NCBI RefSeq assembly: GCF_020442045.1
Contig: NZ_JAGRLA010000086.1
Coordinates: 1-51,684 of the forward strand
From: Bauldia sp.
GTDB taxonomy: Bacteria > Pseudomonadota > Alphaproteobacteria > Rhizobiales > Kaistiaceae
Length of the DNA: 51,684 bases
Direction: 5' to 3'
Under the pieces are notes generated by a model. It had not been told where the DNA came from. It ran no database searches and worked only from the letters and a program-made list of their open reading frames with translations. The translations under genes and the position numbers were made by a program. This document shows, one piece after another, positions 1-8,052 of this stretch (its first letter is position 1; every line of letters begins with the position of its first letter).

Positions 1-1
1 A

Positions 2-994
2 CTCTCCCAGCGGGAGCGCTTGGAGGATATATGCCGCTTCATGGAGTATGTTTTAGAAAAGAAAAAAATAGAAATTGCGATACCAACAAATAGACTTACC
101 GTTATTGTGACAATCGACGGCGTACCTCGACCACTGTCGAGTCTGGGCACAGGCGTCGAACAGTCTCTGATGATTGGCCTTGCGTCATTCAGTTTTTCCA
201 AAAAGTTCGTCCTAATCGACGAATTGGAACTTCATTTTCACCCTAGAGCACAAAAGCGAATAATTTCCTATCTGAACGAAGTCGACGATACGCACTTTAT
301 AGTCGCCACCCACTCGGCGGCTTGTTTAGACGCCGTCGAAAGCGATATCCTTAAAATATCCGAACACGAGGGCGAGAGTGTTGCTTCGAATGTACAAACA
401 AATGGTGAACGCTATCGGGCGGTGCGGGATCTCGGACATTCTCCGAGTGAATTGATTCAAACAAGGTATGCAATTTGGGTTGAGGGTCCATCGGATCGCA
501 TTTATTTGAATCATTGGATTAAGATGATCGACTCGGGCTTGAAGGAAGGAATAGATTATTCGATCTTATTTTATGGCGGCAGAATCTTGAGCCATCATGG
601 CTTTGATGATGTCGAGAATGACTTGGTGAAAGCCGTATCCTTCTCTCGAGATTTTGCTGTGTTAATCGATAGTGATCGGGACGCCCCAAAAGGGCGGCTG
701 GGCAAAACAAAACGTCGTGTGGAAGAGGAGATAGTTAACGCCGGCGGATTTTGTTGGATCACACAAGGCAGGGAAATCGAGAATTACATACCGGAGTCTC
801 TTCTGACACAGTTGTCTTGTAGGTTCGCTGGGACTTCCAAGAAATGGACGCGGTATCAACGAATTCTTGAGTCCAAAAAGACGGATAAAGTCGAGTACGC
901 GAGGGTAGCCTGCGAGGGGGAATGGACTGAATGGACGTTGGACCTGAAAACTCAAGTCAATAAGCTTGTTCGCTTTATTCGAGCAGCCCGATAG
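2..994 (+). CDS. OLD-family ATPase/Toprim nuclease, 5'-truncated by the window
   Basis: This is the C-terminal part of an ABC-type ATPase fused to a Toprim nuclease domain. The frame is open to the first base, so the true start and the Walker A motif lie outside the window. An internal TTG at 20 is not convincing as a start. Visible are an ABC signature-like SSLGTGVEQS, a Walker B segment KFVLIDELELHFHP and the switch histidine in VATHSAA. A Toprim domain follows, with the catalytic glutamate in WVEGPSDR and the acidic IDSDRD, then REIENY. OLD-family nucleases act on DNA and many serve in phage defence; that role here is inference. Base composition is far more AT-rich than everything downstream, which suggests horizontal transfer. 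The PARIS-type arrangement (separate ATPase and DUF4435) is less likely, because both parts are in one polypeptide. Confidence 0.8.
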   Translation, partial: LSQRERLEDICRFMEYVLEKKKIEIAIPTNRLTVIVTIDGVPRPLSSLGTGVEQSLMIGLASFSFSKKFVLIDELELHFHPRAQKRIISYLNEVDDTHFIVATHSAACLDAVESDILKISEHEGESVASNVQTNGERYRAVRDLGHSPSELIQTRYAIWVEGPSDRIYLNHWIKMIDSGLKEGIDYSILFYGGRILSHHGFDDVENDLVKAVSFSRDFAVLIDSDRDAPKGRLGKTKRRVEEEIVNAGGFCWITQGREIENYIPESLLTQLSCRFAGTSKKWTRYQRILESKKTDKVEYARVACEGEWTEWTLDLKTQVNKLVRFIRAAR

Positions 995-1071
995 ATAGCC
1001 GCTCTTGCGGTTGAGGAAGCACGTAGTCAGACTGGCGAAGCCTAATCCTCCGACTTATCGATAAGGGGGCC

Positions 1072-1216
1072 AATCCGCCCGCCGCTATTTCCAAACGCTC
1101 AATAGCGCGTAGGGCGGATTAGCGGAGCGTAATCCGCCGCTAACCGGCAATCGGGCCAATCCGGCTTCCGCTATTTTCGACGGCCAATGGCGGGTTACGC
1201 CTTCGGCTAACCCGCC
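1072..1216. repeat. Cluster of REP-like palindromes
   Basis: Three nested inverted repeats fill the gap after the OLD-like gene. AATCCGCCC (1072-1080) with GCTATT (1084-1089) pairs with AATAGC (1101-1106) and GGGCGGATT (1112-1120). GGCGGATTA (1113-1121) pairs with TAATCCGCC (1130-1138). GGCGGGTTA (1189-1197) pairs with TAACCCGCC (1208-1216) and ends against the stop codon of the next gene. The GGCGGATTA...TAATCCGCC core is typical of dispersed intergenic palindromes in many proteobacteria. The hairpins could also act as termination structures between the converging genes. Confidence 0.65.
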
Positions 1217-2167
1217 CTACTTCCCCTCGACCGCCTCGGCCCAGCTCGTCGCGCCGCTCCTGCCGTCGAGAAACGGCAGCGTCGTATGGGCCAGCGCCGG
1301 CGCGGCGAACATCTCGTAGTGGGTGAGGTCGGGCAGGATCGCCAGGCGGTTCTGCGCCATGTTCTCGCGCATCCAGCCGGCGTCGCGGAGGCCGCCGCCG
1401 AGCAGGTGGTAGAATTCCACGATATGCTCCGGCCGGATCATGTCGCTGTCGCCGTAGACCAGCATCACCGGCATCTTCAGCGTCTTCACGTCGTCGGCCC
1501 AGTCGTAGGGCTGGCGCATGTAGGCGCCCATGGCGTCGAGCAGCCTCGGGAAATCCTCCGGATGCGGCGCCACCGCGATGTACGACTTGTACATCGGCGT
1601 CTCCTTCATCATCTCGGCCATGCCGGCGCCGACCGCCGCCTGCTGGGGCAGCATCTCCGGAAAGAACCCGTCCTGCGCGAAAGGCGCCGACACGATCGCC
1701 AGCCGCCGGACCGTGTCGGGGTGCTGCACCGCCAGCCGCAGGGCGACGCCGCCGCCGAGCGAATAGCCGAGCACATCCACCTCGCCGTAGCCGAGCGCAT
1801 CGAGGATGGTCGCCATGTCGTCGCCCATGTCGATCAGGCTGATCGGCCGGTTGCCGAGCTCGGTGCGGCCGTGGCCCTGAAGATCGACGGCGATCACCTG
1901 GCGATGGCCGGTGAAGATCGGCATGAGCAACTGGAACATGTCGATCGAACCGAGCCCGCCATGGAGCAGGAGCAGCGGCTCGCCCTGCCCGCGGATCTCG
2001 TAATAGTAGCTGATGCCGCCGGCCTCGACATGGCCGGACCTGTCGGGGGCTGTCGCGGCCGGCGTCGGGGTCTGCGTCTCCGTCTTTCCTTCTTCGGCTT
2101 GCGTCAGGGCCGGGGCGGCAAGCATTGCCGCGGTCAGGACGATGGCGGTCAGGGCGCTTCGGATCAT
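1217..2167 (-). CDS. Exported alpha/beta-hydrolase
   Basis: This 316-residue serine hydrolase of the alpha/beta-hydrolase fold has an N-terminal signal peptide (hydrophobic residues about 5-22, ALTQA cleavage region), so it probably acts in the periplasm. The fold is shown by the oxyanion motif LLLLHGGLGS (residues 66-74) and the nucleophile elbow GYSLGG with Ser136. The catalytic Asp is probably Asp242 in YGDSD, and the catalytic His is His283 in LTHYE. The family includes esterases, lipases, C-C hydrolases and epoxide hydrolases; nothing here fixes the substrate. It is transcribed alone, divergent from the small exported protein at 2423. Its stop codon abuts a REP-like palindrome. Confidence 0.85.
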   Translation of the reverse strand: MIRSALTAIVLTAAMLAAPALTQAEEGKTETQTPTPAATAPDRSGHVEAGGISYYYEIRGQGEPLLLLHGGLGSIDMFQLLMPIFTGHRQVIAVDLQGHGRTELGNRPISLIDMGDDMATILDALGYGEVDVLGYSLGGGVALRLAVQHPDTVRRLAIVSAPFAQDGFFPEMLPQQAAVGAGMAEMMKETPMYKSYIAVAPHPEDFPRLLDAMGAYMRQPYDWADDVKTLKMPVMLVYGDSDMIRPEHIVEFYHLLGGGLRDAGWMRENMAQNRLAILPDLTHYEMFAAPALAHTTLPFLDGRSGATSWAEAVEGK

Positions 2168-2422
2168 TCTCGGTCTCCTTCGTCTGCCGGCGTGCGGACT
2201 GCCGGGCCTGTGATATCCTCACGACGCGCGACCGGCCGCGCATTCGACAGGGCATGCGGAAAAAAACCGTTGCGCCGCGAAGCAGGGCCGCACACCAAGC
2301 ATTGACCATCGGCCGCCCTCCGGGTTGCAAGCCGCGGACGAAACGGCCGATAGTCGGGTCTCGCGATTGCCTCGTTCCGTCGATTTTTCCCGCGATGCCG
2401 TCGCCCGGACTTGGAGAGACCG

Positions 2423-2896
2423 ATGTACCGAGCCGCCGCGATCGCCGTCTCCCTCGTCGCCACCGTGGCGACAGCCCGCGCCGCCGACAATACGCCCCTC
2501 GACACCGCCGCCGGCGGCGATCGCTACGTCTTCTCGATGAGCGCGGCGTCGGGCACGTTCTCGGGCGAGACGCTGACCCTGAAGACCGTGCCCGTCGTGG
2601 TCTATTTCGCCGAGCGCCCGCAACGGACCTCCGGCCAGATGGACCTGAAGGCGTTTGTCGACCTGTGGAGCAAGGGGGCCGACAGCTTCAAGGACGATCC
2701 GCCGAATGCCGAACTCTCCATCTATCGCGCCGGCGGCAACACCCATTCGGTCCTGATCGTCGAGTCGCCGACGGTCGAGGGCGATGCCATCTCCTTCAAC
2801 GTCGTCATTCTCGACGACGCGATCCCCAGGCTGTTCAAGAACGCGACGCTGTTCATCGACGGACTGGGAATGATAGAGCCGTCGGGCCAGAACTGA
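2423..2896 (+). CDS. Small exported protein of unknown function
   Basis: A 157-residue protein with a clear signal peptide (hydrophobic stretch followed by ARAAD), so it is probably periplasmic. I chose the ATG at 2423 because GGAGAG lies 5-10 bases upstream; an in-frame TTG at 2411 would put that ribosome site inside the gene. The mature part is predicted beta-rich, with many alternating hydrophobic segments, no cysteines and no family motif I recognise. It lies 31 bases before the cyclase-family gene on the same strand and may share its transcript. Function unknown. Confidence 0.7.
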   Translation: MYRAAAIAVSLVATVATARAADNTPLDTAAGGDRYVFSMSAASGTFSGETLTLKTVPVVVYFAERPQRTSGQMDLKAFVDLWSKGADSFKDDPPNAELSIYRAGGNTHSVLIVESPTVEGDAISFNVVILDDAIPRLFKNATLFIDGLGMIEPSGQN

Positions 2897-2927
2897 CCCG
2901 CGCGGTTCACTGACAGAGGTCGTCGAC

Positions 2928-3740
2928 ATGAAGCCGGTTTCATTGCTCTTCACGGCCATTGGCGTGAGCGCCGCCTGCCTCGTCCTTCCGGCCCCCGGCG
3001 CGCTGGCGGCCGAGATGTCGCTCGCCGATGCCTATGCGGTGATCGCGACGAAGCCCAAGGTCGACCTCACCCACAGCTTCGGGGTCGACACCCCGGTCTG
3101 GGAGGGCTTCGGCCAGGCGACGATGTCGGCGGCTTCCGATCCGGTCACCCACCGGCCCTACACGATCGCTGAGGACGGCTTCCGCACCATCTTCTATTCG
3201 CTGGTCGGCCAGTACGGGACGCATGTCGATCCGCCGGCGCATTTCGATCCCGACGGGACCACCATGGACAACATCCCGCTCGACCAGATGATCCTGCCGC
3301 TCGTCGTGCTCGACGACACGAAGTACCTCGCGGACGATCCCGCCCACGCCTTTTCGGTCGCCGACCTGGCGGCCTGGGAGAAGGAGCACGGGCCGGTGCC
3401 GGCCGGGGCCTTCGCGGCGCTTCGTACCGACATGTACAAGGACTGGGACACGAACCCGGAGCGGTTCAAGCGCCATCCCTTCCCGGCCTGGTCGCTCGAC
3501 GTCATCAAGCTCCTGTTCGAGGAGCGCCACGTGACCGCGATCGGACACGAGGCCCTCGACACCGACATCACCGACACGATGGAGTCGGAGACCTGGCTTC
3601 TCAGGAACGGCCACTACCAGATCGAGGTGATGGCCAATCTCGATCAAGTGCCGGAGACCGGCGCGGTCATCGTCGTCACCTGGCCGAAGGTCGAGAATGG
3701 TTTCGGCTTCCCGGCGCGGGCCTTCGCCATCCTGCCCTGA
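2928..3740 (+). CDS. Exported cyclase-family (kynurenine formamidase-like) metal hydrolase
   Basis: This 270-residue protein of the cyclase/KynB-like superfamily hydrolyses amide or ester bonds using divalent metal. The family's metal-binding signature HxGTHxDxPxH is represented by GTHVDPPAHF at residues 97-106, with Gln in place of the leading His (VGQYGTHV). The second conserved segment is IGHEALDTD. A signal peptide of about 27 residues (LPAPGALAAE) indicates export, whereas typical kynurenine formamidases are cytoplasmic. The substrate is therefore uncertain, and tryptophan catabolism should not be assumed. It follows the small exported gene at 2423 by 31 bases. Confidence 0.8.
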   Translation: MKPVSLLFTAIGVSAACLVLPAPGALAAEMSLADAYAVIATKPKVDLTHSFGVDTPVWEGFGQATMSAASDPVTHRPYTIAEDGFRTIFYSLVGQYGTHVDPPAHFDPDGTTMDNIPLDQMILPLVVLDDTKYLADDPAHAFSVADLAAWEKEHGPVPAGAFAALRTDMYKDWDTNPERFKRHPFPAWSLDVIKLLFEERHVTAIGHEALDTDITDTMESETWLLRNGHYQIEVMANLDQVPETGAVIVVTWPKVENGFGFPARAFAILP

Positions 3741-3857
3741 GCCTTGCCCGCCCATTGAACAACCCTGCCGAACCATGGAGTATCCGGGTGGCCGCCTCCT
3801 CCCGGCCCTGACCACACGCCCGATCGTCCCCGACCGAATAACCGGACCTCTCTCCCC

Positions 3858-4826
3858 ATGCCACCATCGACCATCCTCGTGATCTCCAAACCGGGGGCCG
3901 GCTTCCTCCGCCTCCTCGACCGGCTCCCCCCGGAGGCCGAGTGCGTTGTCGGCATCCGGCCGGAGGATTTCGCGGGCCGCGCGACCGAGGCCGGCGTCCT
4001 GCTCAACTGCATGGAGCCGCTCGAGATCTTCCGCGAGGTCTTCCTCATGGCGCCGAACCTCAAGTGGGTGCACTCGATGTCGGCCGGCGTCGAGAATTCC
4101 CTCTTCCCCGAGCTGATCGAGAGCCCGGTGCCGCTCACCAATGGGCGCGGCGTGTTCAGCCGATCGCTCGGCGAATTCGCCATCCTCGGCGCGCTGTTCT
4201 TCGCCAAGAAGGTCGGCGACATGCGGGCCCAGCAGGTCGCGCATCGCTGGGGCGACATGGAGGTCGAGGAACTCCACGGCAAGACCATGGGGATCGTCAG
4301 CTACGGCAGCATCGGCCAGGCAACGGCGGCACTCGCCAACGCCTTCGGCATGACGGTCTGGGCCCATCGCCGCCGCCCCGAGCTCTGCGCCGGGGATCCG
4401 CTGGTCGCGCGCGCCTTCGGGCCGGACGGCCTTCGCGACCTGCTTGCCGGGTCGGATTATGTCGTGGTCTGCTCCCCGTTGACACCCGAGACCCGGGGCT
4501 TCCTCGGCAAGGCCGAGATCGCCGCCATGAAACCTTCCGCGGTCTTCATCAATGTCGGTCGCGGCGCGGTGGTCGACGAGGCGGCGCTGGCCGAAGCGCT
4601 CGCGGAAAAACGGATTCGCGGTGCCGCCCTCGACGTCTTCGCAACCGAGCCGCTTCCAGCCGAAAGCCCGCTCTGGGATCTCGACAACGTCCTCGTCTCG
4701 CCGCACAGCGCCGACCACACGCCGGGCTGGATCGACGCGGCGATGCTGAAATTCGTCGAGAATTTCGAGCGCTACGCCGCCGGCGAGCCGTTGCTCAACC
4801 TGGTCGACAAGCGGGCCGGCTACTGA
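3858..4826 (+). CDS. D-2-hydroxyacid dehydrogenase
   Basis: A 322-residue NAD(P)-dependent dehydrogenase of the D-isomer-specific 2-hydroxyacid family, reducing 2-keto acids or oxidising D-2-hydroxyacids in the cytoplasm. The Rossmann motif appears as VSYGSIGQA, with Ser in place of the usual first glycine. The catalytic Arg is in NVGRGAVVDE, the Glu in FATEPLP and the His in SPHSADH. These four landmarks are in the standard order and spacing for the family. The start is the ATG directly after CTCTCCCC, with no strong ribosome site. The substrate cannot be told from sequence; glyoxylate/hydroxypyruvate reductase-like is the default guess. Confidence 0.85.
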   Translation: MPPSTILVISKPGAGFLRLLDRLPPEAECVVGIRPEDFAGRATEAGVLLNCMEPLEIFREVFLMAPNLKWVHSMSAGVENSLFPELIESPVPLTNGRGVFSRSLGEFAILGALFFAKKVGDMRAQQVAHRWGDMEVEELHGKTMGIVSYGSIGQATAALANAFGMTVWAHRRRPELCAGDPLVARAFGPDGLRDLLAGSDYVVVCSPLTPETRGFLGKAEIAAMKPSAVFINVGRGAVVDEAALAEALAEKRIRGAALDVFATEPLPAESPLWDLDNVLVSPHSADHTPGWIDAAMLKFVENFERYAAGEPLLNLVDKRAGY

Positions 4827-4911
4827 GCGCCAGTGCCGAATCACGCCTGCTTTGCGCAACCTCTGCGAGAATGATAGATTCCCCTACCTCGCAGACAGCG
4901 AATGGGGGCAG

Positions 4912-5550
4912 ATGATGCGTGGATACGCCATGTCGTCGGAGCGGCCGCTTCCGTCCCGCAAGGGTGACGATACGCCCGTCGAAGAAACGCTCCGGACAGC
5001 TATCGAGAAGGCGACCGGGGTCAGCGCGGCCATCAAGAGCATCCAGCTCTACTACATCCGCCAGACCAACGGCGACGTCGACGGCCACAAGGTCGTCTAC
5101 TACTTCGAGCCCGAGTTCATCTACGCGATCGACATCGGAAAGCCGAGACTGGCGCTGGTGACGCTTCCCTATCAGGTGCCGACGATCAAGGAAGGCTGGG
5201 ACTACCGGACGATCGGGCGCGGCGACGGCGAATTCCCGGAATTCAGCGAAGCGGCCGTCTTCAGCGGTGCCGGCTACAAGGAGGTCGATATCCTTTATGG
5301 CGCGGCGCCGGGCGAGCTGCTGATCGGCGCCGAGGAAGGCGTGTCCGAGGACAAGCTCAGGGCCGCGCTCGCCGGCTATGTCACCGATCTCACCAACGAA
5401 GGCATCTACTACCGCTGCAAGGTGAAGCCATTCGACGAACCGGCCGTCGCCGCGGCGATCATGGCGGAAGTCGACGCCGTCCGTTACGCGGAACTGAACG
5501 GGCAGATCCGCGACGTCAGCGGCCCGTGGTGGGTCGACCGGGTCTTATAG
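4912..5550 (+). CDS. Conserved-looking hypothetical protein
   Basis: A cytoplasmic protein of about 212 residues with no signal peptide or membrane segment. ATG codons at 4912, 4915 and 4930 are all possible starts; I favour 4912/4915 over the TTG at 4852 because the weak purine-rich site GGGGGCAG lies just upstream. The product has many Tyr, Glu and Asp residues (YYIRQTNGDVDGHK, YYFEPEFIYAID) and looks like a folded globular protein, but I recognise no family. It is followed by a strong hairpin shared with the convergent gene at 5598. Confidence 0.65.
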   Translation: MMRGYAMSSERPLPSRKGDDTPVEETLRTAIEKATGVSAAIKSIQLYYIRQTNGDVDGHKVVYYFEPEFIYAIDIGKPRLALVTLPYQVPTIKEGWDYRTIGRGDGEFPEFSEAAVFSGAGYKEVDILYGAAPGELLIGAEEGVSEDKLRAALAGYVTDLTNEGIYYRCKVKPFDEPAVAAAIMAEVDAVRYAELNGQIRDVSGPWWVDRVL

Positions 5551-5568
5551 GCGTCGGCGATCTCGGAG

Positions 5569-5601
5569 CTGACCCGCCTGTCGGGCCGACCGGCGGGTCA
5601 G
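5569..5601. terminator. Hairpin between convergent genes
   Basis: CTGACCCGCC (5569-5578) pairs perfectly with GGCGGGTCAG (5592-5601), giving a 10-bp GC-rich stem. It lies between two converging genes and overlaps the stop codon of the leftward one. There is no T tract, so it may be a bidirectional attenuating structure rather than a classic terminator. Confidence 0.5.
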
Positions 5602-5882
5602 AGATGCCCCATCATTCGCAGCAGCCGTTCGGCGGCGAAGATCAGGCCGAAGACGACGACGATGATTCCGGCCCATTTCTTGGCCGACTGGCCGCGCGGC
5701 GGCCTGGCCGGCTTGTCGCGCCGGGTGGCCATCCAGTCGTCGACATCCTGCCGCTCGACCCAGCTCCGCGCCGCGGCGAGCTTGTCCTTGTGCCAGCGCC
5801 GCAGCACAAGCTCGTTGCGCACCCGGGCAATCCCCAGCTTGCGGAATTCGTCGCGGTATCTGTCGGCGGATGGATCGGTCAC
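5598..5882 (-). CDS. Small single-pass membrane protein
   Basis: A 94-residue protein with a charged, soluble N-terminal region of about 65 residues (rich in Arg, Lys, Asp and Trp) and one C-terminal transmembrane helix (AGIIVVVFGLIFAAERLL). This suggests a tail-anchored protein with its bulk in the cytoplasm. No family was recognised. Its frame holds a plausible, non-repetitive protein, and its 3' end coincides with a strong intergenic hairpin, both of which support a real gene. Function unknown. Confidence 0.6.
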   Translation of the reverse strand: MTDPSADRYRDEFRKLGIARVRNELVLRRWHKDKLAAARSWVERQDVDDWMATRRDKPARPPRGQSAKKWAGIIVVVFGLIFAAERLLRMMGHL

Positions 5883-6032
5883 GGCGCGGACACTACACCC
5901 GGCCTCGCCCGTCCGGCGAGGGCCAAAGGGTCGCGGATTGCGATGTCAGGACACCGGGCCGTGGTCCGGCGGCGTTCGGTCGGCGACGACGGACCCGTGG
6001 GCGCGCGCAGGCCCCTGGCGAAGCGGCCCGCC

Positions 6033-6287
6033 TCAGCGGCCGCCGCGGCCGCCCGCGCCCATGACGCGCTTCTTCGGCGCCGGGAGAAGGCCTTCGCGCT
6101 GGGCCTGCTTGCGGACCAGCTTGCGGGCCCGGCGGATCGCCTCGCCCTTTTCGCGCGCCCGCTTTTCGGACGGCTTTTCGTAGAATCGCTTCCGCTTCAG
6201 CTCGCGAAAAACGCCCTCGCGCTGCATCTTCTTCTTGAGGACCTTCATCGCCTGGTCGACATTGTTGTCGCGCACGAATATCTGCAA
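6033..6287 (-). CDS. rpsU: Small ribosomal subunit protein bS21
   Basis: An 84-residue bS21, a basic protein of the 30S subunit that helps initiation near the anti-Shine-Dalgarno end of 16S rRNA. The start [20 protein letters not shown] and the segment [20 protein letters not shown] are diagnostic. The start codon is TTG at 6285-6287, preceded by AAAGGAAC; no ATG fits the family N-terminus. The C-terminal tail [16 protein letters not shown] is a basic Gly/Arg extension like those of many alphaproteobacterial copies. It is monocistronic and divergent from the small acidic protein at 6586. Confidence 0.95.
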   Translation of the reverse strand: MQIFVRDNNVDQAMKVLKKKMQREGVFRELKRKRFYEKPSEKRAREKGEAIRRARKLVRKQAQREGLLPAPKKRVMGAGGRGGR

Positions 6288-6585
6288 CAGACGTTCCTTT
6301 CGGTCGGCCGCGCCTGGCGGCCAGTGATTGATTTGACCTCTTGATGCCCGGTTTGCCGCAGGTACAGCAAACCGCCGCGGAGTGGCTTTCTGGCCGCCGC
6401 CCCGCTTCGGACACCGTTTTCTGGCGCCGTATGTAACCGGATCGCGGTGATTTTGCCAGTACCGGCCGAAGAAAATTTGGGGCCCGTACCGGCGCGCACT
6501 ATATGTTTTGTCGCGTGACTGGAACGCGGCGGAACGGACCTCCGCCCGCCCACGTGCCATCAGCCTGATCGAAAGGAATCGGACC

Positions 6586-6786
6586 ATGCATGCCGATGAC
6601 GATCGAAAGAACGAGAGAGACCCCTCCCCGCCCGCCGGCAAGCGCCCCGACGAGGAAGTCGTTCCGCCGCCACCGGTCCGGCCCGCGGGTCCGGATTCGA
6701 TGCGCGATCCACCGAAGGAATGGGACGAGGTCGACGAGGATTCCGACGAATCCTTCCCGGCCAGCGACCCTTCGGCGAAGTATTGA
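6586..6786 (+). CDS. Small acidic protein with [13 protein letters not shown] tail
   Basis: A 66-residue, highly charged, proline-rich and probably disordered protein. I start it at the ATG at 6586, which has GAAAGGAA upstream, rather than an earlier in-frame codon. The C-terminal block [18 protein letters not shown] matches a short motif I recall from many uncharacterised small proteins of proteobacteria. The motif's role is not known to me. The gene stands alone between rpsU (divergent) and the SH3b protein. Confidence 0.7.
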   Translation: MHADDDRKNERDPSPPAGKRPDEEVVPPPPVRPAGPDSMRDPPKEWDEVDEDSDESFPASDPSAKY

Positions 6787-6913
6787 TCCGAACCGCCCGG
6801 TAAGCGGCGGTTAACCGAGAACCGACTTCAGCCGGCCATTCGGGCCGCCGTTGGCGGCTTGGCAACTTCCGGCGGCTAGCCTCCGCCACGATATCCGACA
6901 GGAGGAAGGGCCA

Positions 6914-7372
6914 ATGTTGCTGCGTTCCCTTTTCGTCGCCGCGATCCTGGCGCTTGGCGTCGCCCCCGAGACCGCGCAGGCGTGGTCGAGCAATACCAGG
7001 ACGAACCTGATCATCCGCAACGGTCCCGGCACCGGCTACGGGCGGCTGACCGTCATTCCGGCCGGCGACACGGTCGAGGTCTATCGCTGCGCCGGCTGGT
7101 GCGAGGTCTATTACAAGGGCCATCGCGGCTGGGTGTTCGGCGAATATCTCGGTTACGCGCCGCTGACCCAGACCCTGAACGTATCGCCTGTCGGCACCCG
7201 CCACGGCACCAGGCTGAAACCGGTCTATGTCCCGCCGCAGGCCGCCTATCTCGCCTCCGCCCCGATCCGCTCGCCGAGCGAGGAGCGGGTCGACTGGTAT
7301 GCCGGGCGCGCCATGTATTTCAACGGCCGGTATGTCGACAGGCCCGACGTCTTCTTCGTCTACGGCCGGTAG
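6914..7372 (+). CDS. Exported SH3b-domain protein
   Basis: A 152-residue protein with a signal peptide (LLRSLFVAAILALGVAPETAQAW) followed by a bacterial SH3 (SH3b) domain. The domain is recognisable from TNLIIRNGPGTGYGRLTVIPAGDTVEV and GWCEVYYKGHRGWVFGEYL. SH3b domains of this type bind cell-wall or other periplasmic ligands, and the protein is probably periplasmic. The start ATG at 6914 is preceded by AGGAAGG; an earlier in-frame start would spoil the signal peptide. Two cysteines in the SH3b loop (YRCAGWC) could form a disulphide. It lies 21 bases before the next exported gene, so the two may be co-transcribed. Confidence 0.8.
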   Translation: MLLRSLFVAAILALGVAPETAQAWSSNTRTNLIIRNGPGTGYGRLTVIPAGDTVEVYRCAGWCEVYYKGHRGWVFGEYLGYAPLTQTLNVSPVGTRHGTRLKPVYVPPQAAYLASAPIRSPSEERVDWYAGRAMYFNGRYVDRPDVFFVYGR

Positions 7373-7393
7373 GACCGGACCGGGCGGACCGCG

Positions 7394-7828
7394 ATGAGGC
7401 TCCTGGCCCCCTTGCTCTTCGCCCTGGCGGCCGGCCCGATGGCCGCCGCCGCGGCCGACGGCCCGGAAGGCATCGGCTTCGCGCAGGCCGAGGAAGGCAC
7501 CTGGTGGTGCCGAGGCGGCGACGCCGGTGAGACCCTCGCCTGCGCGCGATCCAAATGCACCGACGAGTCGGGCGGTCAGGAATGCTTCCCGACGCGCTGG
7601 TGCTTCCCGGCCGGCTGGTCGGGGCTGATGGTCGCCTGGCTGCCGGAATTCCATTCAACCCACGTTGTCTGCGGCATGCCGGGCGAGGCGGCGACGCGGG
7701 CGGCACTCAGGGCGATCTGCGAAAATACGCCCGAATTCACCCGTTGCGACCTGATGCGCCTCATCGATCCGGAGGGGACCGAGCAGGAGATCGACGAATC
7801 GATCGAGCCGCGTCGGCCGACCGAGTGA
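7394..7828 (+). CDS. Cysteine-rich exported protein of unknown function
   Basis: A 144-residue protein with a signal peptide (LLAPLLFALAAGPMAAAAAD). The mature part contains eight cysteines (WWCR, LACARSKC, QECF, RWCF, VVCGM, AICEN, TRCDL), an even number that suggests a disulphide-stabilised periplasmic fold. No enzyme motif was seen. It is the second gene after the SH3b protein with a short gap, and the pair may form a small envelope-protein operon. Confidence 0.7.
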   Translation: MRLLAPLLFALAAGPMAAAAADGPEGIGFAQAEEGTWWCRGGDAGETLACARSKCTDESGGQECFPTRWCFPAGWSGLMVAWLPEFHSTHVVCGMPGEAATRAALRAICENTPEFTRCDLMRLIDPEGTEQEIDESIEPRRPTE

Positions 7829-7863
7829 TCGGTCGATACAAGCTTCCGGAATCCCGGCGGCGG

Positions 7864-7879
7864 TGTGACAAAGGTCACA
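7864..7879. promoter_or_regulatory. CRP-type palindrome
   Basis: TGTGACAAAGGTCACA is an exact TGTGA-N6-TCACA palindrome, the classic binding pattern of CRP-like cAMP receptor proteins. It lies in the 224-base gap before the exported protein at 8053, about 170 bases upstream of its start. The pattern is seen directly; binding by a CRP homologue is inference. Confidence 0.55.
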
Positions 7880-8052
7880 ATGGCCGATCCTCCAAAGCCC
7901 GCAAACACTTGGTTTAACGGGAAACTTGTCGGTGAAGGCGAGCGGTTTCCGGCCTTGCCCTTGCCACTAACTCCGGCGAATATGCCGGCCGATCGGCGCC
8001 CGGTGGCATTTCTGGACTGGCGCCTGCCTTTTGTCCCCCCAAGGAGGTGTCA

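Noticed and set aside
2940..4859. Long leftward open frame opposite the cyclase and hydroxyacid dehydrogenase genes
   Set aside because: It is antisense to two well-recognised genes and is Arg/Gly/Ala/Asp-rich in the way mirror frames of high-GC genes are.
6500..6585. GGAAC motifs before the small acidic gene, considered as a general stress (EcfG-type) promoter
   Set aside because: No matching -10 element at the expected spacing.
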